From NCBI RefSeq assembly GCF_010548145.1, contig NZ_JAAGLN010000038.1, forward strand, positions 1 to 42,628: a stretch of DNA of 42,628 nt, written 5' to 3'. Of this stretch, positions 33,884-41,280 are shown one piece after another. This DNA is from Streptomyces sp. SID10853. GTDB taxonomy: Bacteria > Actinomycetota > Actinomycetes > Streptomycetales > Streptomycetaceae. Under the pieces are notes generated by a model that had not been told where the DNA came from, ran no database searches, and worked only from the letters and a program-made list of their open reading frames with translations. The translations under genes were made by a program, and so were the position numbers. The stretch's first letter is position 1; each line of letters starts with the position of its first letter.

Positions 33884-35418
33884 CGCGCGGTCTCCTTACG
33901 GCGGCGTACGTCCGCGATCACGAGGTCCATGAGCAGGAAGCAGGCGAGGGGCAGTCCGAAAAGGGGCAGGTAGTACGCGATGACGGCGGCCACCACCACG
34001 AGCGGCGCCATCACCTTGCCCGGCACCCGGCGCCAGGCCCCGCGCACCGGGAGGCGTCCGGGGCGCGGTCCGGTGGCCCGGGCGGGCCTGCGCAGCCACC
34101 ACATCCGGTAGCCCCACAGCACCATGCCGATCAGCGCGACGGCGATCAGCGCCAGCACGATCTGGTTGGCGAGGCCGAAGAGGAGGCCCATATGGGCATC
34201 GATGCCCCAGCGGGTGAGCTTCGCGAGGACGGGATAGTCGTCGAATCGGAGGGCCGCGGTGACCTTGCCGTTCGCGGGATCGACCGCCACGGAATCCTGG
34301 AGTTCGGGCCAGCGCCGGGTGTTCTCCTTGACGACGTAGGCGCTCCTGGCGTCGGCGGGCGGTGTGATGACGAGCGTGCCGTGCAGTCCGGCCCCGCGTG
34401 CGGCCCGTGCCACGGCATCAATGCCGACATCCTCGCGGGACGCGGATCCGACGGCGGCCGCACGCCCGGCCCCGGAACGACCGCCGCTGGTGTGGCCGAT
34501 GCCGGTAACGGTGGTGGTGGCGACGGCGGTGGCGACGGTGGGCGTGCTGCCGCCCAGCGAGTCCTGGATCTTCCCGATGTTCGCCCCCGCGTGCACCGAC
34601 CACGTCAGCCCCGTGGCGGACAGCGCGAGAAACCCGGCGGACACCCACAGGCCGACGGCGCCGTGCCAGGACAACGTGCGTCCACGGCCCCTGGGGCCAC
34701 GGCGCGGGACGAAGAGCTTGCGCAGCCGCAGCCGCAGCCGGTTGCGGGGTGCTCCGAGCCACAGGGCGAGCCCGCCGGCCACCTCCACCCACAGCCAGCT
34801 GGCGGCCAGTTCGCTGTAGTTGCGGCCGAACGAGCCGAGGTGCAGTGTGCGGTGCAGGCTGTCGAACCACGCGCGGACGGGCAGCCACTCCCCGGTGGTC
34901 CGCAGGGTGCCCAGGACTTCACCGCTGTACGGATTCACGAAGGCGGTCCGTGTGTCCCCCTCCGGCAGCCCCCGTACGTCGAACGCCACCCGCGTGCTGT
35001 CGGTGGCACCCGCGCCCCGTGTCACCGACACGAGACGGCCGCCGGGGACGGCGGCGCGCGCCGCCTCGACCTGCGTGGCGAGCGGTTCAGCCGCGCCCTG
35101 CTCGCCGACCTTCAGCTCGTGCCGGTACACCACGGACTCGATCTGCGGAGTCGCCGTGTACAGCAGGCCGGTGACGGCGGCTGTCAGCAGGAACGGCCCG
35201 ATCAGGATGCCCGCGTAGAAGTGCAGCCGCAGCAGCAGAGGACGCAGCCCGCTCCACACGCCCGGGCTGCCGGGCGGCTCTGCCCCGTCGTCCTCGGGGG
35301 AAAGGGACGGCGCAGGGCCGGCGGGTATGCGCCTGGCCGGAGGAGAAGGGTCCGGAGAAGAAGGAGAAGGGTCCGGAGGAGAAGGGGACGGAGGGACGGC
35401 AGGAGCGGTCTCGGGCAT
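33880..35418 (-). CDS. PepSY-domain membrane protein
   Basis: The 512-residue protein starts at ATG 35418 with GAGGAAG upstream. A cytoplasmic Pro/Ser-rich lead (PSPSPPDPSPSS) of about 55 residues comes first. Four membrane helices follow with PepSY domains between: FYAGILIGPFLLTAAVTGLL, the WLPVRAWFDSLHRTLHLG motif, a middle helix in TLSWHGAVGLWVSAGFLAL, and the HMGLLFGLANQIVLALIAVA block. This is the PepSY-associated TM family (PF03929), linked to metal reduction or electron transfer at the membrane. His residues in FDSLHRTLH and SWHGA could bind heme or copper. It is the first gene of the coupled pair with DUF5134. Confidence 0.88.
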   Translation of the reverse strand: MPETAPAVPPSPSPPDPSPSSPDPSPPARRIPAGPAPSLSPEDDGAEPPGSPGVWSGLRPLLLRLHFYAGILIGPFLLTAAVTGLLYTATPQIESVVYRHELKVGEQGAAEPLATQVEAARAAVPGGRLVSVTRGAGATDSTRVAFDVRGLPEGDTRTAFVNPYSGEVLGTLRTTGEWLPVRAWFDSLHRTLHLGSFGRNYSELAASWLWVEVAGGLALWLGAPRNRLRLRLRKLFVPRRGPRGRGRTLSWHGAVGLWVSAGFLALSATGLTWSVHAGANIGKIQDSLGGSTPTVATAVATTTVTGIGHTSGGRSGAGRAAAVGSASREDVGIDAVARAARGAGLHGTLVITPPADARSAYVVKENTRRWPELQDSVAVDPANGKVTAALRFDDYPVLAKLTRWGIDAHMGLLFGLANQIVLALIAVALIGMVLWGYRMWWLRRPARATGPRPGRLPVRGAWRRVPGKVMAPLVVVAAVIAYYLPLFGLPLACFLLMDLVIADVRRRKETAR

Positions 35419-35804
35419 GGGGGCTTCCTCGTACGGTCACCGGGGATGGGTCTCGCACAGGAGTCGGCTCGCCGGGCCGGTGAGTTCCCCGCAGTGGGCG
35501 AGGAACAGAGGCTGGACCGGGACTTCGTACCGCCGTGCAGCAGCCGGACTGTGCATCGGCCCTGACACCGCAGGGGGACTGCACGCGCTCTGCGGGGCCG
35601 ACCGGAAACCGGGGTTGCACCGCTCACCCCCGCCCGCTCGAACTCCTGGGTGCAGACCTCGGTGTGGTGGCGCCGTCCAGGAACGCACCACACAGAGGTC
35701 CCGGTGTCCTCCCCTTCACCCTGCGGAGTGAAGTTGGCACGTATCAGGGGCACTTCGGCCTTGCCGTCCTTTGTCCCGCCGTGGTCCGCCCCAACGATGA
35801 GCGC
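35419..35804. other. Gene-free region upstream of the PepSY gene
   Basis: These 386 bases hold no convincing gene on either strand. They should contain the minus-strand promoter of the copper island and the plus-strand promoter of the secreted protein at 35805. The only clear structure is the long inverted repeat at 35655-35700. No CsoR-like or CopY-like box and no metal riboswitch could be recognised. Confidence 0.6.
35655..35700. repeat. 15-bp inverted repeat upstream of the copper island
   Basis: GACCTCGGTGTGGTG (35655-35669) is mirrored at 35686-35700 with one mismatch and a 16-base loop. It is about 240 bases before the PepSY start. It could be a dyad operator, a leader hairpin or a terminator for the opposite strand. 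Confidence 0.6.
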
Positions 35805-36413
35805 ATGTCACTAGTCAGTCTGCGTGTGCTGGCAGGTCGCGTGGTTCCCGCGCTGCTGCTCGCCCAAGCCGCCCTCCTCCCCCTCCAGCCCGCCTCTGCC
35901 ACCGAGCACTCGGCACACTCGTGCCGATCGTTGGCCGGCTGCGGTTCGGTCATCGTCGCCCCCGTCTCCCAGGCGGCCCCGGACCACGGCCCCTGCAGCA
36001 GCCCGGAACCGGTCGTATGCCTGATCCGGAGCGAGACTCCGCAGCAACGCGAGGTCGCCCGCGACCAACGGATGCGCTACCACCAACTCCTGGAGGACAT
36101 GGAGCGCAAGGAGTGCGCCATGCGTGCCGAGGGGCGCTCGGAGGAGGACATCGCCCGCACCCTGAGCCGGATGCGCAATGACGCCAAGGATGTCGTACGC
36201 GCCGGCATGACCCCCGAACAGGTCGCGGAACTGGAGGCACGCAACCAGAAGAAGTACGGCAACCCGCTCGGCCCGACGCCGGACCAGCTCTACCTGAAGT
36301 ACGGCTCCTGGGAGAAGGTCGCCGAAGCAGCCACACGTTCGAGCGCGGCTGTGGACCACGAACTCGGCCTGGAATTCCACCACTGTCCATGCGAAGTACT
36401 CCAGGCGGCGTGA
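35805..36413 (+). CDS. Small secreted protein of unknown function
   Basis: The 202-residue product starts at ATG 35805. Residues 1-33 form a Sec signal peptide ending PASAT. The mature part has five Cys before residue 105 and a CPC near the C-terminus (FHHCPCEV), then a charged helical middle (QQREVARDQRMRYHQLLEDM; EEDIARTLSRMRNDAKDVV) and a tail with PDQLYLKYGSWEKVAEAAT. I do not recognise a family. The ribosome-binding site is weak (GATGAG). It is divergent from the PepSY gene, but nothing shows that it belongs to the copper system. Confidence 0.65.
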   Translation: MSLVSLRVLAGRVVPALLLAQAALLPLQPASATEHSAHSCRSLAGCGSVIVAPVSQAAPDHGPCSSPEPVVCLIRSETPQQREVARDQRMRYHQLLEDMERKECAMRAEGRSEEDIARTLSRMRNDAKDVVRAGMTPEQVAELEARNQKKYGNPLGPTPDQLYLKYGSWEKVAEAATRSSAAVDHELGLEFHHCPCEVLQAA

Positions 36414-36524
36414 CGCTGCCGGCACCGGCGGGCCTGCCCTGACCGGCCAACTCCAGTGCACCGCACAGGAACGGTCGTGCAGGGCAGGTTGCGGGAGGAG
36501 CCGACTGCACGGCCCGGACCGCGC

Positions 36525-36958
36525 ATGGAGTCCCTCACTACCCCGCTCACCCCTCGGACCACTGAGGCCCTGACCGAATTCGAGGCTGGTCTCTGGGCCG
36601 GTATCGCCGGCAATCAGACCGTACGGGCCGGCGGTCTGTTGCGTGGGCTGGACCTGCCGTCCGATCTCATCGCCACAAGTGACGACTGGGGTGCGTCGAA
36701 GCCGGACGTGAAGTTCTTCGAGCATGTCATTGAGGTGACACCTGCCGAGCCGGGCGAGATTGTGTACGTCGGCGACCGGCTCGACAACGACATCCGCCCG
36801 GCTGTGCAGGCGGGGCTGCTGACGGCGCTGATTCGGCGTGGGCCGTGGGCACCATTCAGCAGGGCGATCCGGACGCGGCTGCGATCACCACGATGCGGAT
36901 CGACTCGCCGGCGGAACTGCCGGAGAGGATCGCCGGGTTCAACGCTGGAGAGCGCTGA
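36525..36958 (+). pseudogene. Remnant of a HAD-family hydrolase (5' truncated, frameshifted)
   Basis: The frame contains WAGIAGNQTVRAGGLLRGLD, SDDWGASKPDVKFFEHVIEV and EIVYVGDRLDNDIRPAVQAG, the second half of a HAD hydrolase. The motif-I Asp region and cap domain are missing upstream. After ALIRRGPW near 36845 the sense shifts to another frame, which continues with IQQGDPDAAAITTMRIDSPA and then ELPERIAGFNAGER before TGA at 36958. Adding one base near 36840-36850 (a G-run) would restore the frame. I judge it a decayed gene rather than a working protein. Confidence 0.75.
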
Positions 36959-37200
36959 CCGTCGTCCCCCAGCCGTAGAGCCGGTCGTCGAAGTCCCGGA
37001 CGCACTGCTCGTTCTGCCACGGAGCGAGCGTGCGCCGCACTTCGCGTACGCGGTCCATGCCTGTGGCGTACCAGGTGGCGGCGGGCTGGTGCTCGGCTGT
37101 GACTCGACAGGCGAGCACCAGAGCTCGCCACGCGTAAGGCCCCGCGTTGATCACCGGCAGACGCGCAGTCGAAGTCGGTGCCCCCGACGCGAGCAGGGAA
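36939..37200 (-). pseudogene. Possible C-terminal remnant of an unknown protein
   Basis: The minus-strand frame ending at 36939 reads like a real protein end: LPVINAGPYAWRALVLACRV, then WYATGMDRVREVRRTLAP and DFDDRLYGWGTTVSALQR. It lacks a plausible start, ribosome-binding site or N-terminal domain before it runs into the tRNA terminator. It overlaps the HAD remnant by 20 bases. I cannot assign a family. Confidence 0.4.
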
Positions 37201-37253
37201 AAGGGTGTGATCCTCCACGCACGGCCCGCACCGAGATCGTCCGGACAACGAAC

Positions 37254-37280
37254 AAGGCCCTGGTCTCCGACCAGGGCCTT
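37254..37280. terminator. Terminator hairpin after tRNA-Gly
   Basis: A perfect 12-bp stem with a 3-base loop (arm AAGGCCCTGGTC) lies five bases beyond the 3' end of the minus-strand tRNA gene. Confidence 0.85.
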
Positions 37281-37285
37281 CATCA

Positions 37286-37359
37286 TGGAGCGAGTGACGG
37301 GAATCGAACCCGCGCTCTGAGCTTGGGAAGCTCATGTTCTACCATTAAACTACACTCGC
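37286..37359 (-). tRNA. tRNA-Gly (anticodon CCC)
   Basis: The 74-base cloverleaf includes an encoded CCA end. The acceptor stem GCGAGTG pairs with CACTCGC and the discriminator is T. The anticodon stem TGAGC/GCTCA holds loop TTCCCAA, giving anticodon CCC for GGG codons. The T arm has GGTTCGATTCC. It is flanked by gene remnants on its 3' side, which is where tRNA-targeting elements insert. Confidence 0.95.
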
Positions 37360-37679
37360 GCAGCGATCTTCCCGGAGGGAATCGCATCGCGTTCACTCTA
37401 CCTCATGCCTGGCCGCCCCCGGTGTCCACGTCCCGGCGGTGTCCGGCTCTCCCCCTGGGCTCCCGCCCTCTCCCTCGTTACCCCGCGTTGCCGTCCGGGG
37501 CACTGTCCGTACAGCCGTCCGGTTCGGGGGTTCGTCTGTTGATTTCGGGTGGGGATCCCGCTGCCGGGTGCGGAAGTTGGGGCGTACCGTGGCCGATCGG
37601 AGTGCCGGTTGGAGCGGTGTCCTGTACATCCCCTAATGTGGTGTTTTCTCTCGTCCACGCTTGATGGGGAAGGGACTTG
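37360..37679. other. Gene-free stretch between tRNA-Gly and the small zinc-ribbon-like gene
   Basis: These 320 bases contain the promoter of the minus-strand tRNA (TAGAGT on the minus strand near 37395-37400 is a possible -10) and the ribosome-binding site of the next gene at its right end. I see no convincing coding sequence. Confidence 0.6.
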
Positions 37680-37853
37680 ATGGATCCGATGGAACGCACC
37701 GTCGTCCGCTGTGCCGAAGGGCACGTGTTCAGTACTGCCTCGTTCCCGTTGCAGCAGCTCGGGACTGACCGGATCGGGCCCGGGCGGCTCATCCGGTGTC
37801 CTCGTTGTGCGCGGCTGCGGCATGCCGTGCCGGTCGGGCTGGATCAGCAGTAA
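37680..37853 (+). CDS. Small zinc-ribbon-like protein
   Basis: The 57-residue protein starts at ATG 37680 with GAAGGGA seven bases upstream. RCAEGHVF and [10 protein letters not shown] give a C..H...CxxC set that can bind one zinc. The sequence [16 protein letters not shown] and the Arg-rich end look like a conserved Streptomyces small protein of unknown role. It precedes dcd by 139 bases, which contain a separate dcd promoter. Confidence 0.75.
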   Translation: MDPMERTVVRCAEGHVFSTASFPLQQLGTDRIGPGRLIRCPRCARLRHAVPVGLDQQ

Positions 37854-37955
37854 GTCAGTACCGGCTGGAGCGGTCCGGATCGTTGCCGGCCGGAGCGGTT
37901 CCGGATCGTTCCGCGTGGCTCGTCGTCCGTGGTGCGGGGTGTGCGGGTCGGCCGA

Positions 37956-37986
37956 TTGGGGCAGGGCCGCACGGTCCCCGTATCCT
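37956..37986 (+). promoter_or_regulatory. Probable leaderless promoter of dcd
   Basis: TATCCT (37981-37986) ends six bases before the dcd GTG at 37993, and TTGGGG (37956-37961) lies 19 bases upstream as a weak -35. No ribosome-binding site fits before the GTG, which supports a leaderless transcript. Confidence 0.55.
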
Positions 37987-37992
37987 CGGGGC

Positions 37993-38568
37993 GTGCTTCT
38001 CTCAGACAAGGACATCCGGGCCGAGATCGACGCCGGGCGCGTACGCATCGATCCGTACGACGAATACATGGTGCAGCCCTCCAGCATCGATGTGCGGCTC
38101 GACCGCTACTTCCGGGTGTTCGAGAACCACCGGTATCCGCATATCGACCCCGCGGTCGAGCAGGCGGATCTGACGCGCAAGGTCGAGCCGGACGGGGACG
38201 AGGCGTTCATCCTGCACCCCGGGGAGTTCGTGCTCGCCTCCACCTACGAGGTCGTCACGCTGCCCGACGATCTCGCCTCCCGGCTCGAGGGCAAGTCCAG
38301 CCTCGGGCGCCTCGGGCTCGTCACGCATTCGACCGCCGGGTTCATCGACCCGGGGTTCTCGGGGCACGTCACGCTCGAACTGTCGAACGTCGCGACCCTC
38401 CCCATGAAGCTCTGGCCCGGGATGAAGATCGGCCAGCTCTGTATGTTCCGGCTCACCTCGCCGGCCGAGCACCCGTACGGCAGTGAGCGGTACGGGTCGC
38501 GTTACCAAGGGCAGCGCGGGCCGACCGCCTCGCGGTCCTTCCTCAATTTCCATCGGACCCAGGTGTGA
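37993..38568 (+). CDS. dcd: dCTP deaminase
   Basis: The 191-residue enzyme deaminates dCTP to dUTP for thymidylate synthesis. Start GTG 37993 gives the usual N-terminus [20 protein letters not shown] and the usual length. Family blocks are [17 protein letters not shown], the active-site region [31 protein letters not shown] and the C-terminal [11 protein letters not shown]. It forms homotrimers in the family. The phosphoribosyltransferase begins nine bases after its stop, so the two are co-transcribed. Confidence 0.95.
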   Translation: MLLSDKDIRAEIDAGRVRIDPYDEYMVQPSSIDVRLDRYFRVFENHRYPHIDPAVEQADLTRKVEPDGDEAFILHPGEFVLASTYEVVTLPDDLASRLEGKSSLGRLGLVTHSTAGFIDPGFSGHVTLELSNVATLPMKLWPGMKIGQLCMFRLTSPAEHPYGSERYGSRYQGQRGPTASRSFLNFHRTQV

Positions 38569-38577
38569 TATCCAGCC

Positions 38578-39075
38578 ATGAGTGACGTACGCGAGAACCT
38601 GACTTACGACGGTTTCGGGAACGCGGTGCGCGAGCTCGCGCAGACCATCGCCGACGACGGCTATGAGCCGGACATCGTGCTCAGCATCGCGCGCGGCGGC
38701 GTATTCGTGGCCGGTGGGCTCGCGTACGCGCTGGACTGCAAGAACATTCATCTCGTGAACGTGGAGTTCTACACCGGTGTAGGGACCACGTTGGAGATGC
38801 CGGTCATGCTGGCGCCGGTGCCCAACGCGATCGACTTCTCGGCCAAAAAGGTACTCATCACCGATGACGTCGCCGACACGGGGAAGACCCTCAAACTGGT
38901 CCATGACTTCTGCGTCGGGGCCGTCGCCGAGGTACGCAGCGCAGTGATCTATGAGAAGTCGCATTCGCTGGTGAAATGCGAGTACGTGTGGAAGCGCACC
39001 GACGAGTGGATCAACTTCCCGTGGAGTGTGGAGCCGCCCGTCGTACGGCGAGAGGGCCAGGTGCTGGACGCCTGA
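38578..39075 (+). CDS. Phosphoribosyltransferase family protein
   Basis: The 165-residue type I PRTase carries the PRPP motif VLITDDVADTGKTL and, nearer the N-terminus, IARGGVFVAGGLAYAL, the pyrophosphate loop. The hood region has NVEFYTGVG. Members salvage purines (xanthine/guanine type), but the base specificity cannot be assigned. It follows dcd directly, an arrangement common in Actinobacteria and consistent with a nucleotide-supply operon. Confidence 0.9.
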   Translation: MSDVRENLTYDGFGNAVRELAQTIADDGYEPDIVLSIARGGVFVAGGLAYALDCKNIHLVNVEFYTGVGTTLEMPVMLAPVPNAIDFSAKKVLITDDVADTGKTLKLVHDFCVGAVAEVRSAVIYEKSHSLVKCEYVWKRTDEWINFPWSVEPPVVRREGQVLDA

Positions 39076-39603
39076 CGGCGCAATCGCACACAATCCCACA
39101 CGCGTCGGAATGCGGGGGAATGGTGAAGGAATCGCGTGCTGACCAGCGTGTGAGTCTCTCGGCGGGCTCTCGGCGGACTCGGGGCGGGGCCGGTCTGTCT
39201 CTGTTATGTCTCTGTTCTGTACCTGTTCTTTGTGACGCTGCGGATATGGCTTTTCACTCGTAGCCCGGCCGGCTCCCTGCGTTCCGCAGGGGTTTGTCCG
39301 GCTTTCTGGCCTTGTTCCGGCCGGATCGGCGCACGGTGCGCGGTGGTAATACGCCCGATCGGTCCGAGAGTTCATCGATCTGTCATCTCCGAACGCCCGG
39401 GGTATGTAACTGGTCGGATACGGGCGTGTGAGAGGCTTTCCGGTCGGTGGTCGCCTTAATGCCGGGCTGTCCGTCTCGTGCCGATCTCGTGCAGACCAAC
39501 GAATACGGACACACCATCAGCCACAGGAGTGTGGACTCCGTTGATTCCGCCGGAGCACGGTGTGACGGATCATGGTGTTCTGCGAGAACGTGAGGGGTTG
39601 GCC
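39076..39603. other. Long gene-free region before the eCIS regulator
   Basis: These 528 bases lack a convincing gene on either strand and are less GC-rich than their surroundings, with T-rich words (repeated TGTCTCTGTT/CTGTACCTGTT near 39193-39233). They should hold the promoter of the LuxR-type gene. No clear operator is recognised. Confidence 0.55.
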
Positions 39604-40257
39604 ATGCGGACGTCATTAGATTCGACGGGACCTGATGCCAGGATCCCGGTCGCCATTCACGCGTCCGACCCGCTTTCGCTGGCGGGGGCTACCACTCAGC
39701 TGCGTCAGCAGCCGGCCATCGAGCTGGTCGACGAGGCGAGCGGACGGCCGGGAACGGTGGCGGTCCTGCTGGCGGACGCGCTGGACGAGCCCACCCTGTC
39801 GCAGTTGCGGCGGCTGGTGCGGATCGACGGCACCAAGGCCGTCCTCGTGGCGGGCCTGATCCGTGAGGCGGAACTGCTCCAGGTCATAGAAAGCGGCGTC
39901 GCGGCCATTGTCTGGCGGCACGAGGCCACCGGGCACCGGCTCCTTCAGGCCGTCATCGCTGCCTCAAGGGGCGAAGGCGACCTGCCCTCGGACCTGCTCG
40001 GACGGCTGATATCCCAGGTCGGTGCCCTCCAGCGCAAAGCCACCAGCTCACCGGGGGCCCCCGCTTCGGGGCTCTCCACCCGTGAGCTGGAGGTGCTGCA
40101 ACTGGTGGCCGAAGGCATGGACACGGCCGAAGTCGCCCGTAAGCTCTCGTACTCCGAGCGCACCGTCAAGAACGTGATGCACGGCCTCACGACCCGGCTG
40201 CACCTTCGCAATCGGGCCCATGCCGTCGCTTATGCCTTCAGAGAGGGTTATATCTGA
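39604..40257 (+). CDS. LuxR-type response-regulator-like transcription factor (eCIS-adjacent)
   Basis: The 217-residue protein starts at ATG 39604 with GAGGGG eight bases upstream. Residues 12-125 look like a receiver domain (IPVAIHASDPLSLAGATTQL; VAVLLADALDEPTLSQLRRL), but the usual phospho-Asp strand motif DxxMPxxxG is absent, so it may act without phosphorylation. The C-terminal HTH (about 155-215) is LSTRELEVLQLVAEGMDTAE followed by VARKLSYSERTVKNVMHGLT, a clear LuxR/NarL domain. Its position next to the eCIS genes makes it their likely regulator. A strong hairpin follows it. Confidence 0.85.
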   Translation: MRTSLDSTGPDARIPVAIHASDPLSLAGATTQLRQQPAIELVDEASGRPGTVAVLLADALDEPTLSQLRRLVRIDGTKAVLVAGLIREAELLQVIESGVAAIVWRHEATGHRLLQAVIAASRGEGDLPSDLLGRLISQVGALQRKATSSPGAPASGLSTRELEVLQLVAEGMDTAEVARKLSYSERTVKNVMHGLTTRLHLRNRAHAVAYAFREGYI

Positions 40258-40315
40258 CCGTTCCGGGCGGCACCCTGCCTCCGATGTCCGGACGGCCGGG
40301 TGCCCCGCCGGTCAT

Positions 40316-40363
40316 TCCGCCGGTCCGCGGGGGCAAGCCGTACCGCCCTTGCGGACCGGCGGA
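40316..40363. terminator. Strong hairpin between the LuxR gene and the eCIS genes
   Basis: TCCGCCGGTCCGC (40316-40328) pairs perfectly with 40351-40363 (13 bp). The inner 22 bases can pair further. It is 59 bases after the LuxR stop and 126 bases before the DUF4255 start, so the regulator and the eCIS operon are probably separate transcription units. Confidence 0.75.
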
Positions 40364-40488
40364 GTTGTCCCCGGCCCGTCCCTCCCACGCCTGGGGCACG
40401 GGTGCGGTCACGGTGCAGGATGGCGGTGCGGACCCGCGACCCGGAGCGGTGCCCGCCTGTGACACCGGCACCAGCGAAGGGCGCGACA

Positions 40489-41280
40489 GTGATCCACGAG
40501 GTGGACGAGGTCCTGAAGGGGCTGCTGTCCGGCGGAGCCCTGGAGGGGACCGGGGTCGACATCGCCTTCGAGGCCCCGACCCGCGACTGGGCGGCCCGGC
40601 GCAACGCGCCGACGATCGACGCCTATCTGTACGACATCCGCGAGGACGTCAAGCGGCGTGAACGCGGCGCCATCGCGGTCAAGGACGACCGCGGAGTGGT
40701 GCTGAAGCGGCGGCAGCCGCCGCGCTGGTTCCGTCTCTCGTATCTCATCACCGCCTGGACCAAGCAGCCCCAGGACGAGCACCGGATGCTCTCCGCCGTA
40801 CTGGCCACGCTGCTGCCCCGTGAGGTGCTGCCCCCGGAGCAGCTGACCGGGGCGCTGGCCGAGCTGGGGCTCACCGTGCCGCTGACGATCGCCGGGCTGC
40901 AGACCGACGCACGGTCCTACGCCGAGATCTGGTCCGCGCTGGGCGGCGAGCTCAAGCCGTCGCTGGACCTGGTCGTGACCGCGCCCTTCCCGGCGTTCCC
41001 CGAGTACGAGGTCGGGCCGCCGGTCACCGAGGGCGCCGGGGTGCGGGTACGCGGTACGGACGGCACCCTCGACGACTCGCAGCGACGGGATCACCAGCCG
41101 CGCCACTTCGCCAGGACCGGCGGGCGCCGCTGGCCGGGCGCTTCCTCGGCGTCGGCTTCATCGGCATCCGCTTCCGGCGGTGCGGCGGACACCGGGAGCA
41201 CGGGGACGAGTACAGGCACGAGTACAGGCACGAGTACAGGCACGAGTACAGGCACGAGCACAGGAGCGCAGTCCGAGTGA
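40489..41280 (+). CDS. DUF4255 (Pvc16-like) eCIS protein
   Basis: The 263-residue protein starts at GTG 40489 with GAAGGG about nine bases upstream. Residues 1-190 match DUF4255: IHEVDEVLKGLLSGGALEG, NAPTIDAYLYDIREDVKRRE, PRWFRLSYLITAWTKQPQDE and EHRMLSAVLATLLP. DUF4255 proteins correspond to Pvc16 (tube-terminating or cap component) of extracellular contractile injection systems. The last ~60 residues are disordered: Ser/Ala repeats, then about five STGT repeats from a 12-base repeat. The stop overlaps the next start (GTGA). Confidence 0.88.
   Translation: MIHEVDEVLKGLLSGGALEGTGVDIAFEAPTRDWAARRNAPTIDAYLYDIREDVKRRERGAIAVKDDRGVVLKRRQPPRWFRLSYLITAWTKQPQDEHRMLSAVLATLLPREVLPPEQLTGALAELGLTVPLTIAGLQTDARSYAEIWSALGGELKPSLDLVVTAPFPAFPEYEVGPPVTEGAGVRVRGTDGTLDDSQRRDHQPRHFARTGGRRWPGASSASASSASASGGAADTGSTGTSTGTSTGTSTGTSTGTSTGAQSE
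41203..41270. repeat. 12-bp tandem repeat in the DUF4255 C-terminus
   Basis: GAGTACAGGCAC is repeated four times perfectly with diverged copies at both ends (GGGACGAG, GAGCACAGG). It encodes the STGT tail; unit length keeps the frame. Confidence 0.95.

Noticed and set aside
35437..35691. Small minus-strand open frame before the PepSY gene
   Set aside because: It overlaps the inverted repeat, has no ribosome-binding site and shows no recognisable protein pattern.
35419..35804. Possible cobalamin or metal riboswitch upstream of the PepSY gene
   Set aside because: I looked for a B12 box and conserved cores on both strands and found none; only the inverted repeat is real.
39121..39459. Short open frames in the gap before the LuxR gene
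   Set aside because: They have poor third-position GC bias, no ribosome-binding sites and random-looking composition.
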